A stretch of DNA of 64,000 nucleotides from assembly GCF_003008695.1 (NCBI RefSeq), contig NZ_PXZT01000003.1:251439-315438 (forward strand), written 5' to 3'. Shown here piece by piece: positions 18,673 to 27,897 of this stretch (the first letter of the stretch is position 1; each line of letters opens with the position of its first letter). This DNA is from Trichococcus alkaliphilus (lineage in GTDB: Bacteria > Bacillota > Bacilli > Lactobacillales > Aerococcaceae). The notes below the pieces were generated by a model, which was given only the letters and a program-made list of their open reading frames with translations, had not been told where the DNA came from and searched no databases. The translations under genes were made by a program, and so were the position numbers.

Positions 18673-19347
18673 TCAGTCTTCGAACTTGTTGTTTGTGTTC
18701 AATTCGATGATTTTCCCTGTACCCAAATAAATGATCCATTCACAAATATTTGTTACATAATCGCCGATCCGCTCGAGATAGCCGGCAACCATGATGTAGT
18801 CGGTCGCTCCCAGAACCAGCTCCGGATCAAGCTTCATCTCTTCGATGGCGCGTCCGTAGATATGTTCGGCGGCCTGATCGACCAGTTTATCGCTTAGAGC
18901 AACTGTTTTTGCTTTTTCGATGTCCGTTTTGATGTAGGCTGCAAGTACTTCCTCCACCATGACTTTCACTTTTTCTGATTGCTCTGCTATCGCTGCTTCG
19001 ATATCGGAATTGCGCTTATTGCCTTTAACACGGATAGTCGACTTCGCAATACTCACGGCGTGATCTGCCATACGCTCCAGATCCGCGCATGCCTTCATGA
19101 TGGTAACGATTCTGCGGAGGTTACCAGTGACTGGCTGATGCAACGCGATCAATTCAAAGCATCTTTTCTCGATTTCCGCTTCTCTTTGGTTGATGACGAT
19201 ATCACTCGCTATCACTTCTGCAGCAAGCTCTTTATCATGATTCACAAAACCTTTAACAGATATGTAGATTGCTTCATTCACCATTTTCCCCATTTCAGAG
19301 AAAAGTACGTGCAAATCCTGCAATTCTTCTTCAAAAATCTTTCTCAT
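18673..19347 (-). CDS. phoU: Phosphate signalling protein PhoU (proximal operon)
   Basis: 224 residues, two PhoU repeats; shares the MR(K/R)(I/V)FEEEL N-terminus and the ERIGDYVTNI(C/S)EWIIYLG ending with the other PhoU at 13.2 kb. Last gene of pstS-pstC-pstA-pstB-phoU. Because the operon lies directly after phoP-phoR, this copy is the better candidate for signalling to PhoR; that is an inference from position. Confidence 0.93.
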   Translation of the reverse strand: MRKIFEEELQDLHVLFSEMGKMVNEAIYISVKGFVNHDKELAAEVIASDIVINQREAEIEKRCFELIALHQPVTGNLRRIVTIMKACADLERMADHAVSIAKSTIRVKGNKRNSDIEAAIAEQSEKVKVMVEEVLAAYIKTDIEKAKTVALSDKLVDQAAEHIYGRAIEEMKLDPELVLGATDYIMVAGYLERIGDYVTNICEWIIYLGTGKIIELNTNNKFED

Positions 19348-19413
19348 CTTTTCGCCCCCTGTTACAAGTCATTATGCATCACAGTGCATCTCTTATCCCA
19401 TTATAGCCCAGTC

Positions 19414-20196
19414 TTACCCGAATTTGCCAGAGATATAATCATCTGTGCGTTTGTCATTCGGATTGGAGTAAATGATTTCCGTCTTATCATATTCTACCAC
19501 TTCTCCATTTAAAAAGAAGGCCGTTTGGTCCGAAATCCGGGCTGCCTGCTGCATATTATGGGTAACGATGATGATGCTGTAGTCTTTTTTCAAAGTCTGG
19601 ATAAGGTCTTCGACTTTGGACGTCGAAATAGGATCCAATGCGGAAGTCGGCTCATCCATCAAAAGGACTTCCGGTTCCACCGCCAGACTCCTGGCGATGC
19701 ACAAACGTTGTTGTTGCCCACCGGATAACCCAAAGGCATTCTGCTTCAGACGATCTTTTACTTCATCCCAAAGAGCTGCACCTTTCAAACTTTTTTCAAC
19801 AATCTCGTCCAAAATGGTTTTATCTTTGATGCCATGGATTTTAGGCCCGTATGCGATATTTTCATAGATCGATTTTGGGAAAGGGTTCGGCTTTTGGAAG
19901 ACCATCCCCACATCCGTACGCAGCTGTTCCACTTTGTATCTTGGATCAAAAATGTTTTGTTCATTATAATTGATTGATCCCGTCATTTTTACGCTTGGAA
20001 CCAACTCGACCATCCGATTCAAGGTTTTGATGAAAGTGGACTTGCCGCATCCTGATGGTCCGATGATCGCCGTGACTTCTTTCGTTGGAATATCAAGTTG
20101 GATGTTTTTCAGGGCGTGTGTATCCCCGTACCATAAGTTGAAATCTTTCACGCTGTAAATCATTTTTTTATCTTTTAAGCTCACTTCTGGATTCAA
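19414..20196 (-). CDS. pstB: Phosphate ABC transporter ATP-binding protein (proximal operon)
   Basis: 260 residues. Walker [10 protein letters not shown], signature [12 protein letters not shown], Walker [12 protein letters not shown], switch histidine VTHNMQQA. The start is a TTG with AGGAGGG 7 nt upstream; an internal ATG (20163) lacks a ribosome site. It is the only pstB in this operon, unlike the pair in the distal one. Confidence 0.94.
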   Translation of the reverse strand: MNPEVSLKDKKMIYSVKDFNLWYGDTHALKNIQLDIPTKEVTAIIGPSGCGKSTFIKTLNRMVELVPSVKMTGSINYNEQNIFDPRYKVEQLRTDVGMVFQKPNPFPKSIYENIAYGPKIHGIKDKTILDEIVEKSLKGAALWDEVKDRLKQNAFGLSGGQQQRLCIARSLAVEPEVLLMDEPTSALDPISTSKVEDLIQTLKKDYSIIIVTHNMQQAARISDQTAFFLNGEVVEYDKTEIIYSNPNDKRTDDYISGKFG

Positions 20197-20213
20197 ATGA
20201 GTACCCTCCTAAT

Positions 20214-21086
20214 TTAATAACGCTTCGAGAATTTATTGCGGATATAGATTGCCAATGAGTTCATGATGACCAACATAAGCATCAAGACAATACTTCCTGC
20301 TGCAGCGACCGCCTGGAATTCTTCTTGGGGACGTCCTGCCCAGTTGAAGATTTGGATCGGCATTGCCGTGAAACCGGATAAGATGCTTTCCGGAACATAG
20401 GCAATAAAGGTCATCGCTCCGATCATCAACAGCGGTGCAGTCTCCCCGACCGCCCTTGAAAGAGCCAATATCGATCCAGTAAGGATGCCGGGCACAGCTG
20501 CCGGAAGAACGACTGTACGAATCGTCTGCCATTTGGTGGCACCCATCGCATAAGAGGCCTCATATTGTTCCTTTGGAATGGCGCGAATCGCTTCTTGGCT
20601 GGAAACAACAATTACAGGCAAAATCATCAAGCTCATGGTCAAACCGCCCGCTAAGACGCTTCGGCCCATTTCCAGCAAGCGGACGAATACAGTCAGCCCC
20701 AGGAGCCCGAAAACAATGGATGGCACGCCGGAAAGATTCGAAATGTTCAACTCGATGAAGTGCGTAAATTTATTATCTGGAGCATATTCCTCAAGATAGA
20801 TCGCCGTTCCGACACCCAGAATGAGTGATACTGGAGCGACAATGGCCATGATCCAGACGGTACCATAGATGGCGGCTTTGATACCGGCATCTTCCGGTCT
20901 TCTTGATGCATAATTGCTCAAGAAATCCCAATCAAGATAGCTGGCTCCTTGCGAGACGATCCGCATGACCAGGATAGCCAAGACGACGATACCAAAAAAG
21001 GTGGCGAGAAAAAAAAGTCCTTTGAATAAATTGTTAAGCATCAGCCGGTTGTTGATTCTTTTGTTGTTCTTCTCTACTAATTTCAT
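20214..21086 (-). CDS. pstA: Phosphate ABC transporter permease PstA (proximal operon)
   Basis: 290 residues, six hydrophobic segments, EAA loop YEASYAMGATKWQTIRTVVLPAAVPGILTG near 178-208. GGGAGG precedes the ATG by 7 nt, and the start overlaps the pstC stop by one base. Partner of PstC in the phosphate channel. Confidence 0.95.
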   Translation of the reverse strand: MKLVEKNNKRINNRLMLNNLFKGLFFLATFFGIVVLAILVMRIVSQGASYLDWDFLSNYASRRPEDAGIKAAIYGTVWIMAIVAPVSLILGVGTAIYLEEYAPDNKFTHFIELNISNLSGVPSIVFGLLGLTVFVRLLEMGRSVLAGGLTMSLMILPVIVVSSQEAIRAIPKEQYEASYAMGATKWQTIRTVVLPAAVPGILTGSILALSRAVGETAPLLMIGAMTFIAYVPESILSGFTAMPIQIFNWAGRPQEEFQAVAAAGSIVLMLMLVIMNSLAIYIRNKFSKRY

Positions 21087-22015
21087 CAATATTCCTCCCT
21101 AAAACGACGAGACACATAATTCGCCAACAGGTTCATCAGCAAGGTGAAGAGGAACAAGGTCATCCCTACTGCATAGATGCTGTAGTAAATGGTTGAACCA
21201 TATGTGGCATCCCCCATGCTGACCTGGACGATGTAGGAAGTCATCGTCTGGATGGATTCTGTTACATCAAGCGTAAATTTAGGCGTGGAGCCAGCAGCTG
21301 TGGATACGATCATCGTTTCGCCAACCGCACGCGAGATTCCCAATACAATGGATGAGATGATCCCTGACAAGGACCCCGGTAAAATGACTTTCAGCGCCAC
21401 TTCCAAACGGGTAGCCCCCAAAGCTAAGGCCCCCTCACGCATGGCGTTCGGCACAGCGCCCATCGCTTCTTCCGACAAGGACGTGATCTGCGGGATGATC
21501 ATGATCCCCACGACAATACCAGGGCTCAGCGCATTGAATATCGGCAAGTTCGGGATAACTGTCTGCAGCAATGGGGTAACGAACGTCAAGGCGAACAGCC
21601 CGTAAACTACCGTAGGAACCCCGGCCAAAACCTCCAGAACCGGCTTGACGATTTTTCTGGTCCGTTCGGTTGCGTATTCGCTCAAATAGATGGCTGAGGC
21701 CAAGCCAAGCGGCACGGCTACGAGCATCGCAATGCCTGCTATCAAGAATGTTCCACTCAATAACGGCAAAATCCCAAAACTGGGATCATTTTTGAAGAAA
21801 GGATACCACTCTCTTCCGGTAAGGAATTCCAGGATCGGAACATCATTGAAAAACGTGAACGTTTCTTTCGCCAATGTGAACACAATCCCGAATGTCGTCA
21901 GGATCGAAATGATCGCACAGACCAGAAAAAAAAGAGGCATTGCTTTTTCTGTAAATTGCAAAGATTTTTGTCGTGAACTTTTTTCGTTCATCAAGTCTTT
22001 GACAGATTTGGACAT
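21086..22015 (-). CDS. pstC: Phosphate ABC transporter permease PstC (proximal operon)
   Basis: 309 residues; a charged, cytoplasmic N-terminus (about 25 residues) then six membrane segments. EAA loop REGALALGATRLEVALKVILPGSLSGIIS near 190-218. GAGGAG precedes the ATG by 7 nt. Confidence 0.95.
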   Translation of the reverse strand: MSKSVKDLMNEKSSRQKSLQFTEKAMPLFFLVCAIISILTTFGIVFTLAKETFTFFNDVPILEFLTGREWYPFFKNDPSFGILPLLSGTFLIAGIAMLVAVPLGLASAIYLSEYATERTRKIVKPVLEVLAGVPTVVYGLFALTFVTPLLQTVIPNLPIFNALSPGIVVGIMIIPQITSLSEEAMGAVPNAMREGALALGATRLEVALKVILPGSLSGIISSIVLGISRAVGETMIVSTAAGSTPKFTLDVTESIQTMTSYIVQVSMGDATYGSTIYYSIYAVGMTLFLFTLLMNLLANYVSRRFREEY

Positions 22016-22045
22016 ATTGATTCTCCTCTAATAAAGATGAGATGC

Positions 22046-22072
22046 AAGGGAAGCACAACGCTCGCTTCCCTT
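22046..22072 (-). promoter_or_regulatory. Stem-loop between pstS and pstC (proximal operon)
   Basis: Perfect 9-bp stem AAGGGAAGC / GCTTCCCTT with a 9-nt loop and no T run. Same position as the hairpin in the distal operon; likely mRNA stability or partial attenuation. Confidence 0.55.
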
Positions 22073-22101
22073 ACATCCCTTAGTTATTTATTTGGTTTTG
22101 T

Positions 22102-23067
22102 TTATTTTAAGCCTTCCAATGTAGTCAAAGCTGCTTCATACGTTTCAGCCGGTAGTGCTACATAGCCAACTTCAGCTGCCATTTCGGCTGCCATTTCCAA
22201 TGTGTATTTCGTGAACTCGTAGACATTTTCATTTTTCAATGACTCGTTCTTCACGTAGATGAACAATGGGCGAGATAGCGGCTCATAAGATCCATCTTGA
22301 ACTGTTGTGTCGTTTGGTGTGACTGCAACGCCTTCACCGTTTACGATCGGAACAGCCTTGACGATGTCACTGTTTTCCAGGAAGTATGCATATCCGAAGT
22401 ACCCGATAGCATTTGCGGATCCGGAAACACCTTGTACCAAGACATTGTCATCTTCAGATAATGAAGCTACTTTGTTGATTTGTTCGCCATCCAAGATCAC
22501 TTCATCAAAGTAATCGTACGTTCCTGAGTCAGTACCTGGGCTGAACAACTCGATTTTTTCTTCCGGCCAGCCTTCACGGACATCCGCCCATGTTTCTACG
22601 CCGGTTCCTTCTGTCCAGATCATTGCTAATTCTTCGATAGTCAATTGATCTACCCAGTCGTTCTCGCTGTTAACAACTACTGTCAAGCCATCCAAGGCAA
22701 TTTGGAACTCCGTATATTCGATGCCGGCTTCTTCCAACAAGGCGATTTCTTCGTCTTTGATCGGACGTGAAGCATTACTGATGTCTGTTTCGCCTGCAAT
22801 GAATTTCTCAAATCCGCCACCCGTACCGGATACACCGATAGTCGCTCTGAGGTCTGGATTTACGATTGAAAATTCTTCTGCTACTGCTTCCATGATCGGG
22901 AATACTGTGGAAGATCCATCTACTAAGATATCGTTGCTTGCAGTTGTGCTTTCTGTTGCCGCACCGCTTTCTGTTGCTGCGTCTCCTCCGTCACCATTGC
23001 CGCAAGCCGCCAATGTAGCGCCGATAGTTAAAGCCATTGCGAATTTAGATAATTTGCCAAAGTTCAT
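22102..23067 (-). CDS. pstS: Phosphate-binding lipoprotein PstS (proximal operon)
   Basis: 321 residues. Signal peptide with lipobox LAAC (Cys22) followed by a Gly/Asp/Ser/Thr linker to about residue 45. Phosphate loops DGSSTVFPIME (about 49) and SPGTDSGTYDYFDE (about 175). It captures phosphate outside the membrane and hands it to PstC-PstA. AAAGGA precedes the ATG. Confidence 0.95.
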   Translation of the reverse strand: MNFGKLSKFAMALTIGATLAACGNGDGGDAATESGAATESTTASNDILVDGSSTVFPIMEAVAEEFSIVNPDLRATIGVSGTGGGFEKFIAGETDISNASRPIKDEEIALLEEAGIEYTEFQIALDGLTVVVNSENDWVDQLTIEELAMIWTEGTGVETWADVREGWPEEKIELFSPGTDSGTYDYFDEVILDGEQINKVASLSEDDNVLVQGVSGSANAIGYFGYAYFLENSDIVKAVPIVNGEGVAVTPNDTTVQDGSYEPLSRPLFIYVKNESLKNENVYEFTKYTLEMAAEMAAEVGYVALPAETYEAALTTLEGLK

Positions 23068-23139
23068 TTTTTACCATCCTTTATGTTGAGGTTATTTGAA
23101 CGTCATTGCCTGTTCACAACCCTAATATTAACGGTCTTT

Positions 23140-23209
23140 TGTTAATTTCCTTGCGGTTTCGTGTAAAGTTTTTGTTGAGTTGCCCTCTTTTTTGTAAATG
23201 TTTTGTAAA
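23140..23209 (-). promoter_or_regulatory. Pho box of the proximal pst operon
   Basis: TGTTAA at 23140, TGTAAA at 23162 and TGTTGA at 23173 (22 and 11 bp steps), then TGTAAA at 23193 and 23204 (11 bp apart). On the coding strand these read TTAACA, TTTACA, TCAACA, TTTACA, TTTACA, the PhoP-box consensus. A likely -10 (TAATAT, about 23125-23130) follows. Confidence 0.85.
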
Positions 23210-23223
23210 CAAGCCCTCAGAAT

Positions 23224-23268
23224 CCCAGCAAAAAAGCTTTACAGACGCGTTTCTCGCCTGTAAAGCTT
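23224..23268 (-). terminator. Terminator after phoR
   Basis: Stem AAAAGCTTTACAGGCG / CGTCTGTAAAGCTTTT with a short loop and a T run on the minus strand. It uncouples phoPR from the pst operon. Confidence 0.9.
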
Positions 23269-23286
23269 TTGTATTTGAATCCATTC

Positions 23287-25047
23287 TTATAGGGGCAACG
23301 TCACTGTAAAGGTCGTCCCTTTCCCCTGCTTGCTTGCTACAGTCACCGTTCCGTTCATGTTTTCAACCAAATACTTCACGATCGACAAGCCTAATCCGGT
23401 ACCTCCGGAGTTGCGGCTCCGGGCTCTGTCGACGCGATAGAAGCGTTCAAAAACTCTTCCCAGATCGGCTTCCGGTATCCCGATGCCATTATCGGCAACG
23501 TGAAGATGCACTTGTTCTGCCATCCTCTCGACTGTGACCGTAATATGCCCTCCGGCTTGCGTATAGACTACGGCATTGTTGATCAGATTCGCCAGTATTT
23601 GCTTCAAGCGGTTCGGATCCGTATGCAAGGTGACGAAATCCTTTTCCACTAATTCCAGCGTCATGTTCTTTTCTTTGACTTTCTGATCGACCAACTGGAA
23701 TGTCGCCAGCACCGCTTCCGAAACGTTCACTTCTTCCACTGTGAGCGGAACTTGGCGCTGCTCCAACTTGGATAACTCCAATATATCATTCACCAAAAGA
23801 TTTAACCTTGTACTTTCGGATAAGATGATCTCCAAAAATTGCTTCAGGATGACGGGATTTTCCATTGCACCGTCCAACAATGTTTCGGCAAATCCTTTCA
23901 AAGCAGTGATAGGAGTCCGGAGCTCATGGGATGCATTCGCAACAAAGTCGGTGCGGACTTTTTCCAATCGCCGGATTTCGCTTATATCGTAGAGGAGGAC
24001 GATCAGGTTCATTTCGCCAGGCTTCTTGCTTGTGATCGGAACGATATTGGCATCGACTACCCTATCTTTTGGATAATAAAAGTAGATTTCGTCATTCTGC
24101 GGCTCTCTGTATGTGTACGCTCGTTCAATCATATGGCTGAGCCCATAACTGCTTACTGCCTCAACATAGGATTGGCCGACCAATGATTCTTCGCTTTCGC
24201 TCAATATTTCCTGCATAGCAGCATTGACCATTGTGATTTCCTTGTTTTCATCCAAAAGCATCACGCCGATAACAAGATGGTTGATCAACCCCGTAAGGCG
24301 TTCATCATTTTGCTTGATCTCGTTCATTTGATTATCCAGACTCTCGGCAAGCTCATTGATGGTTTCCCCCAATTTCTGGAAATCGCCGAAGCCTCTCCCT
24401 TTATACCGCGCATCATATTGGTGGTCGGAAAGCTTTTTGGCAACATCCATAACGGCATCAATCGGTCTGCCGATACGTTTCGTCAAAGCATAGGTGAGTA
24501 TGAACGCTACCACCAAAGCCAATAGGATAAAAACGTAAAGGGACTGTTCAATGCGTTGGCTGACCGTCAAGGCGCTCAGTGGTCTGGATAATCGGATAAT
24601 CGCAACGATGGTGCCTGCCTCATCATAGATGGGTACAGCTACATAATACAACTCCTGATTGGTGCTTTCGCTCTTTCGCTGACCTGTTCCGTAAGCCTCC
24701 CCGGAAAGAACCTCCTGGATTTCTTCCCGTCGCAGATGATTCTCCAAGTTAACTGTAGTGATCTGCGAATCATAAAGAACAACCCCATCAGTATCGACCA
24801 AAGTAATCCTGTCTTCCGTGAAAGCATCGAGTTTATCCAACTCTGCTTCAACAAAAAACCAATCACTGCCATCCGTGCTGTTTTGGAGCAGTGTACCCAC
24901 TATTTGAGTCTGTTCAACAAGCAGCTCACTGTGCAAGTTCCGCGTATAATTCCCTAACACTGTCTCCAGAAATATTCCGAAAGCCACACTGAAAAGCGCG
25001 AAGATCAGCACAAATGTGGCAAGCATCCGCAACTGCAGTTGCTTCAT
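23287..25047 (-). CDS. phoR: Phosphate-regulon sensor histidine kinase PhoR
   Basis: 586 residues. Membrane segments at about 9-30 and 168-190 flank an extracellular domain of about 135 residues; then HAMP (about 190-245), PAS (about 250-355), HisKA with phospho-acceptor His374 in ANASHELRTP, and the ATPase domain with N-box NLINNAVVYT, G1 VADNGIGIP and G2 GGTGLGLSI. It phosphorylates PhoP under phosphate limitation. It overlaps phoP by 4 bp. The extracellular domain makes it of the PhoR/WalK-like long type. Confidence 0.93.
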   Translation of the reverse strand: MKQLQLRMLATFVLIFALFSVAFGIFLETVLGNYTRNLHSELLVEQTQIVGTLLQNSTDGSDWFFVEAELDKLDAFTEDRITLVDTDGVVLYDSQITTVNLENHLRREEIQEVLSGEAYGTGQRKSESTNQELYYVAVPIYDEAGTIVAIIRLSRPLSALTVSQRIEQSLYVFILLALVVAFILTYALTKRIGRPIDAVMDVAKKLSDHQYDARYKGRGFGDFQKLGETINELAESLDNQMNEIKQNDERLTGLINHLVIGVMLLDENKEITMVNAAMQEILSESEESLVGQSYVEAVSSYGLSHMIERAYTYREPQNDEIYFYYPKDRVVDANIVPITSKKPGEMNLIVLLYDISEIRRLEKVRTDFVANASHELRTPITALKGFAETLLDGAMENPVILKQFLEIILSESTRLNLLVNDILELSKLEQRQVPLTVEEVNVSEAVLATFQLVDQKVKEKNMTLELVEKDFVTLHTDPNRLKQILANLINNAVVYTQAGGHITVTVERMAEQVHLHVADNGIGIPEADLGRVFERFYRVDRARSRNSGGTGLGLSIVKYLVENMNGTVTVASKQGKGTTFTVTLPL

Positions 25048-25775
25048 GGCTTAGCTACCTCGAATTTATACCCGAAGCCTCGGACCGTACGGATGTATTG
25101 CGGATTTTTGGTATCTTTTTCGATTTTTTCGCGGAGATGGCTGATGTGCACATCAACGATGCGCGTTTCTCCCGCGTAATCAAAATTCCAGATGGCGTTC
25201 AACAACTGTTCCCGGCTCAGGATGCGATTGGCACGCTTCGCCATGTAAAGCAACAATTCAAATTCTTTCGGCGTTATTTCAATCAATGCTCCATCAACAT
25301 GGACCTCATATAATTGCGGGAAAATAGTGATTTCGCCCACTTCAATTTTTTCTGTCTCATCTTCCGGTAGTTCCTGTTGGGCAGTCGTAACCGGTTCAGC
25401 CGGAACAGCTTTGTTTGTTCTTCTTAAGATAGCTTTCATCCTGGCCAATACTTCGCGGGGGCTGAAAGGCTTCGTCATATAGTCATCCGCCCCCAACTCA
25501 AGTCCGATGATCTTCTCCAATTCATCATCCTTCGCTGTCAAAATCATGATCGGTGTATCAAATTTTTCCTGTCTCAGACGTTTACAGATATCCATTCCGT
25601 CCATTGACGGCAGCATCAGGTCCAAAATGATGAAGTCAAAAGGATTCGAGATGGCCAAACGGTAGCCTTCCGCTCCGTCGGTGGCAGTTGTCACCTCGTA
25701 GCCGTCTTTTTCCAAGTTGAAAGCCAACAATGTAACGATGGATGGTTCATCATCCACTAGCAAAACCTTTTTCAT
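25044..25775 (-). CDS. phoP: Phosphate-regulon response regulator PhoP
   Basis: 243 residues. Receiver domain with acidic pair Asp8-Asp9, phospho-acceptor Asp52 (IILDLMLP) and conserved Lys in TAKDDE; a variable acidic linker (about 125-150); C-terminal OmpR-type winged helix ending IRTVRGFGYKFE. It binds TTNACA-type Pho boxes, found here upstream of both pstS genes. GGAGGAGG precedes the start. Confidence 0.93.
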   Translation of the reverse strand: MKKVLLVDDEPSIVTLLAFNLEKDGYEVTTATDGAEGYRLAISNPFDFIILDLMLPSMDGMDICKRLRQEKFDTPIMILTAKDDELEKIIGLELGADDYMTKPFSPREVLARMKAILRRTNKAVPAEPVTTAQQELPEDETEKIEVGEITIFPQLYEVHVDGALIEITPKEFELLLYMAKRANRILSREQLLNAIWNFDYAGETRIVDVHISHLREKIEKDTKNPQYIRTVRGFGYKFEVAKP

Positions 25776-26072
25776 GTTTCCTCCTCCGACCGATTGGGGT
25801 CCGGGATGGCGAATGCCATCCCATGTATTTTACGAATGTACGTATTCTGAGCCCCTCAGCTTCCTGTTCGGCTCGCTTCCTTTTCAGCATACTAAAAATG
25901 TTGGAAAACGGCAATTCAGATTTCACCGGCTGATTTTTGTTTCTCAAACCAGTAGACTCCAAAAAGTGCGCTGTACAGGAGATTCTGTCCGGTTCCGGGG
26001 AAATATTCGAGAGTAAAAATAATAATTAAAGCTTGTCTTTTTTTCGGGCAAGAACACTGTTTCAGGCAACAG
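25776..26072 (-). other. phoP upstream region without a gene
   Basis: No plausible coding region. It holds the phoP leader and an 8-bp perfect hairpin GGGATGGC-ATTC-GCCATCCC at 25803-25822, starting 28 nt before phoP. Candidate -10 elements are weak and no Pho box was seen, so phoP autoregulation is not supported here. Confidence 0.5.
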
Positions 26073-26116
26073 AAAAAAGGTTCTGGCCATACAGTAGTAT
26101 GACTGGAACCTTTTTT
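26073..26116 (-). terminator. Terminator after ftsX
   Basis: Stem AAAAAAGGTTCCAG / CCAGAACCTTTTTT with T runs on both sides; probably bidirectional. Confidence 0.88.
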
Positions 26117-26131
26117 GAACTCGAATTATTT

Positions 26132-27019
26132 TTAAACTTTCAGGAATCTGCGCATCGAGAATACGGAACCGAATGCTCCGATAAAGATGCCGATGCCCAC
26201 CATCAGAAGACTGATGTAGAGAAGAAATGGATTCGGAGTCAAAAGCCCGAAGTTTGTGCCTGCCAAGTAATCCCCGCTCACATCAAAAATGAAGCGGTAA
26301 AGGAATATGAGGAAGGTCATGGGAATCAATGCCCCTATCAGACCGATAACGGCTCCTTCAATCAGGAACGGCCATCTGATGAAGCTGTTTTTAGCCCCCA
26401 CCAAACGCATGATTTCAATTTCTGTGCTCCGTGAAAAGATGGTGATTCGGATTGTGTTGGAAATCAGGAATACGGCAACCAACAGCAAACCGATGATGAT
26501 GACAAGCCCGATCGTACGGATCGTCGCAATCGTCTCGAACAATTTATCCGCTGTGGCACCGCCGTATTCGACCTGCGTGACATACTGCATAGCGGATGCT
26601 GCTTCAGCTACCGCTTTCGTCTGTTCCGGAGCCGTTGTGTTCAGGACATAAGCATCATACAACGGATTGGCATCCCCACCGAATAGGTCGAACTCATCGC
26701 CGTAGCTGCCGATGATCTTATCCAATTCCTCGTCCTTGCTTGAGAAAGTGATCGATTCCACATTGGCGATGTTTTCCAGTTCTGTTTTCAACACTTCCTG
26801 CGCAGCCGGATCAGCCGCCAGATCGATGTAAACTTTTACACTCACATCATTTTCGACGTCGGAAGCCAATTTGTTCACGTTCAAGAGAATACCGGTAAAG
26901 GATCCCACAAGCAGCAAGGTCAGCGCCACAGCACTGATTGAGGCGATCGACATCCAGCCATTACGGAACAGGCTTTTGAACGCATCTCTTATGTGTCTCA
27001 TAAATGTTCTAAATTTCAT
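26132..27019 (-). CDS. ftsX: Cell division ABC transporter permease FtsX
   Basis: 295 residues: N-terminal cytoplasmic segment (KFRTFMRHIRDAFKSLFRN), first membrane helix near 25-45, an extracellular domain of about 120 residues, then three membrane helices near 165-190, 215-240 and 265-288. FtsEX activates peptidoglycan hydrolases at division. The ATG at 27019 has AAGGAG at 9 nt and overlaps ftsE by 11 bp; the ATG at 27025 is too close to the site, and the extension to 27061 is rejected. Confidence 0.94.
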   Translation of the reverse strand: MKFRTFMRHIRDAFKSLFRNGWMSIASISAVALTLLLVGSFTGILLNVNKLASDVENDVSVKVYIDLAADPAAQEVLKTELENIANVESITFSSKDEELDKIIGSYGDEFDLFGGDANPLYDAYVLNTTAPEQTKAVAEAASAMQYVTQVEYGGATADKLFETIATIRTIGLVIIIGLLLVAVFLISNTIRITIFSRSTEIEIMRLVGAKNSFIRWPFLIEGAVIGLIGALIPMTFLIFLYRFIFDVSGDYLAGTNFGLLTPNPFLLYISLLMVGIGIFIGAFGSVFSMRRFLKV

Positions 27020-27695
27020 ATCCATATTCTCCTTCTTGTTGATCTCGGACAATACGGCCATTCTCTATTGCTAATACACGGTGTTTGATGTCATTAACGA
27101 TTTGGCTGTTATGGGTTGCCATCAGAATCGTCGTGCCTTGGTTGTTGATTTCTTCCAGAATGCGCATGATTTCCATCGACGTATCCGGATCCAAGTTACC
27201 TGTTGGCTCATCCGCAATCAGGACGCCAGGCATGTTCGCAATCGCACGCGCAATCGCAATCCGTTGCTGTTCTCCACCGGAAAGTTCATTCGGGAACATC
27301 CGGACTTTGTGCTTCAGTCCGACCAAATCAAGCACTTCCAATACGCGCTTCTGGATGACTTTCGGACTTTTTTCGACTACTTCCATCGCGTAGGCGATGT
27401 TTTCGTATACGGTCAGTTTCGGTAATAATTTGAAATCCTGGAAGACTACGCCCACAAAACGACGCAACAATGGGATTTCCTTTTCCTTCATGGTCGTTAA
27501 ATTATATTTGCCTACTTGAACTGTTCCTGAGGATGGTTTTACTTCGCGGTACATCATTTTGACAAAGGTTGATTTGCCGGCTCCACTGGGGCCTACAATA
27601 TAAACAAATTCCCCTTGCTCGATCTTCACGCTCAGATTATTGACCGCCGTAATGCCGTTGTTGTATTTCTTAGAGACATTCAGCATTTCAATCAT
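27009..27695 (-). CDS. ftsE: Cell division ATP-binding protein FtsE
   Basis: 228 residues. Walker A GPSGAGKST near 38, signature LSGGEQQRIAIARA near 141, Walker B VLIADEPTGNLDP near 162, and MATHNSQIV. ATPase partner of FtsX. AGGTGAT lies just before the ATG at 27695; an open frame to 27755 is rejected because it overlaps the promoter and is not family-like. Confidence 0.95.
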   Translation of the reverse strand: MIEMLNVSKKYNNGITAVNNLSVKIEQGEFVYIVGPSGAGKSTFVKMMYREVKPSSGTVQVGKYNLTTMKEKEIPLLRRFVGVVFQDFKLLPKLTVYENIAYAMEVVEKSPKVIQKRVLEVLDLVGLKHKVRMFPNELSGGEQQRIAIARAIANMPGVLIADEPTGNLDPDTSMEIMRILEEINNQGTTILMATHNSQIVNDIKHRVLAIENGRIVRDQQEGEYGYEI

Positions 27696-27767
27696 TTTAT
27701 CACCTGTCTTTTCTTTTTTTCCTTGCTGCCGTTCTGAAACCTTCAGAGGCCGCAAGAATGCTTCCCT

Positions 27768-27823
27768 ATTATAGCACGTTGTGTAACTATGTCTGTTTTA
27801 GTTTCTTTACAAGTATGTGTCAA
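27768..27823 (-). promoter_or_regulatory. Two promoters of ftsEX
   Basis: P1: TTGACA (27818-27823), 17 bp, TAAAAC (27795-27800). P2: extended -10 TGC-TATAAT (27768-27773) nearer the gene. Both are on the minus strand. Confidence 0.65.
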
Positions 27824-27897
27824 TAGTTTCTCAGAAGCCCAGCTGAATCCTCATTATTCCTGCTCACGTCTGGCCATTTTTCATTTCGTTGCGGTTC

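Noticed and set aside
25776-26072. Pho box for phoP autoregulation
   Set aside because: No pair of TTNACA-type repeats with 11-bp phase was found.
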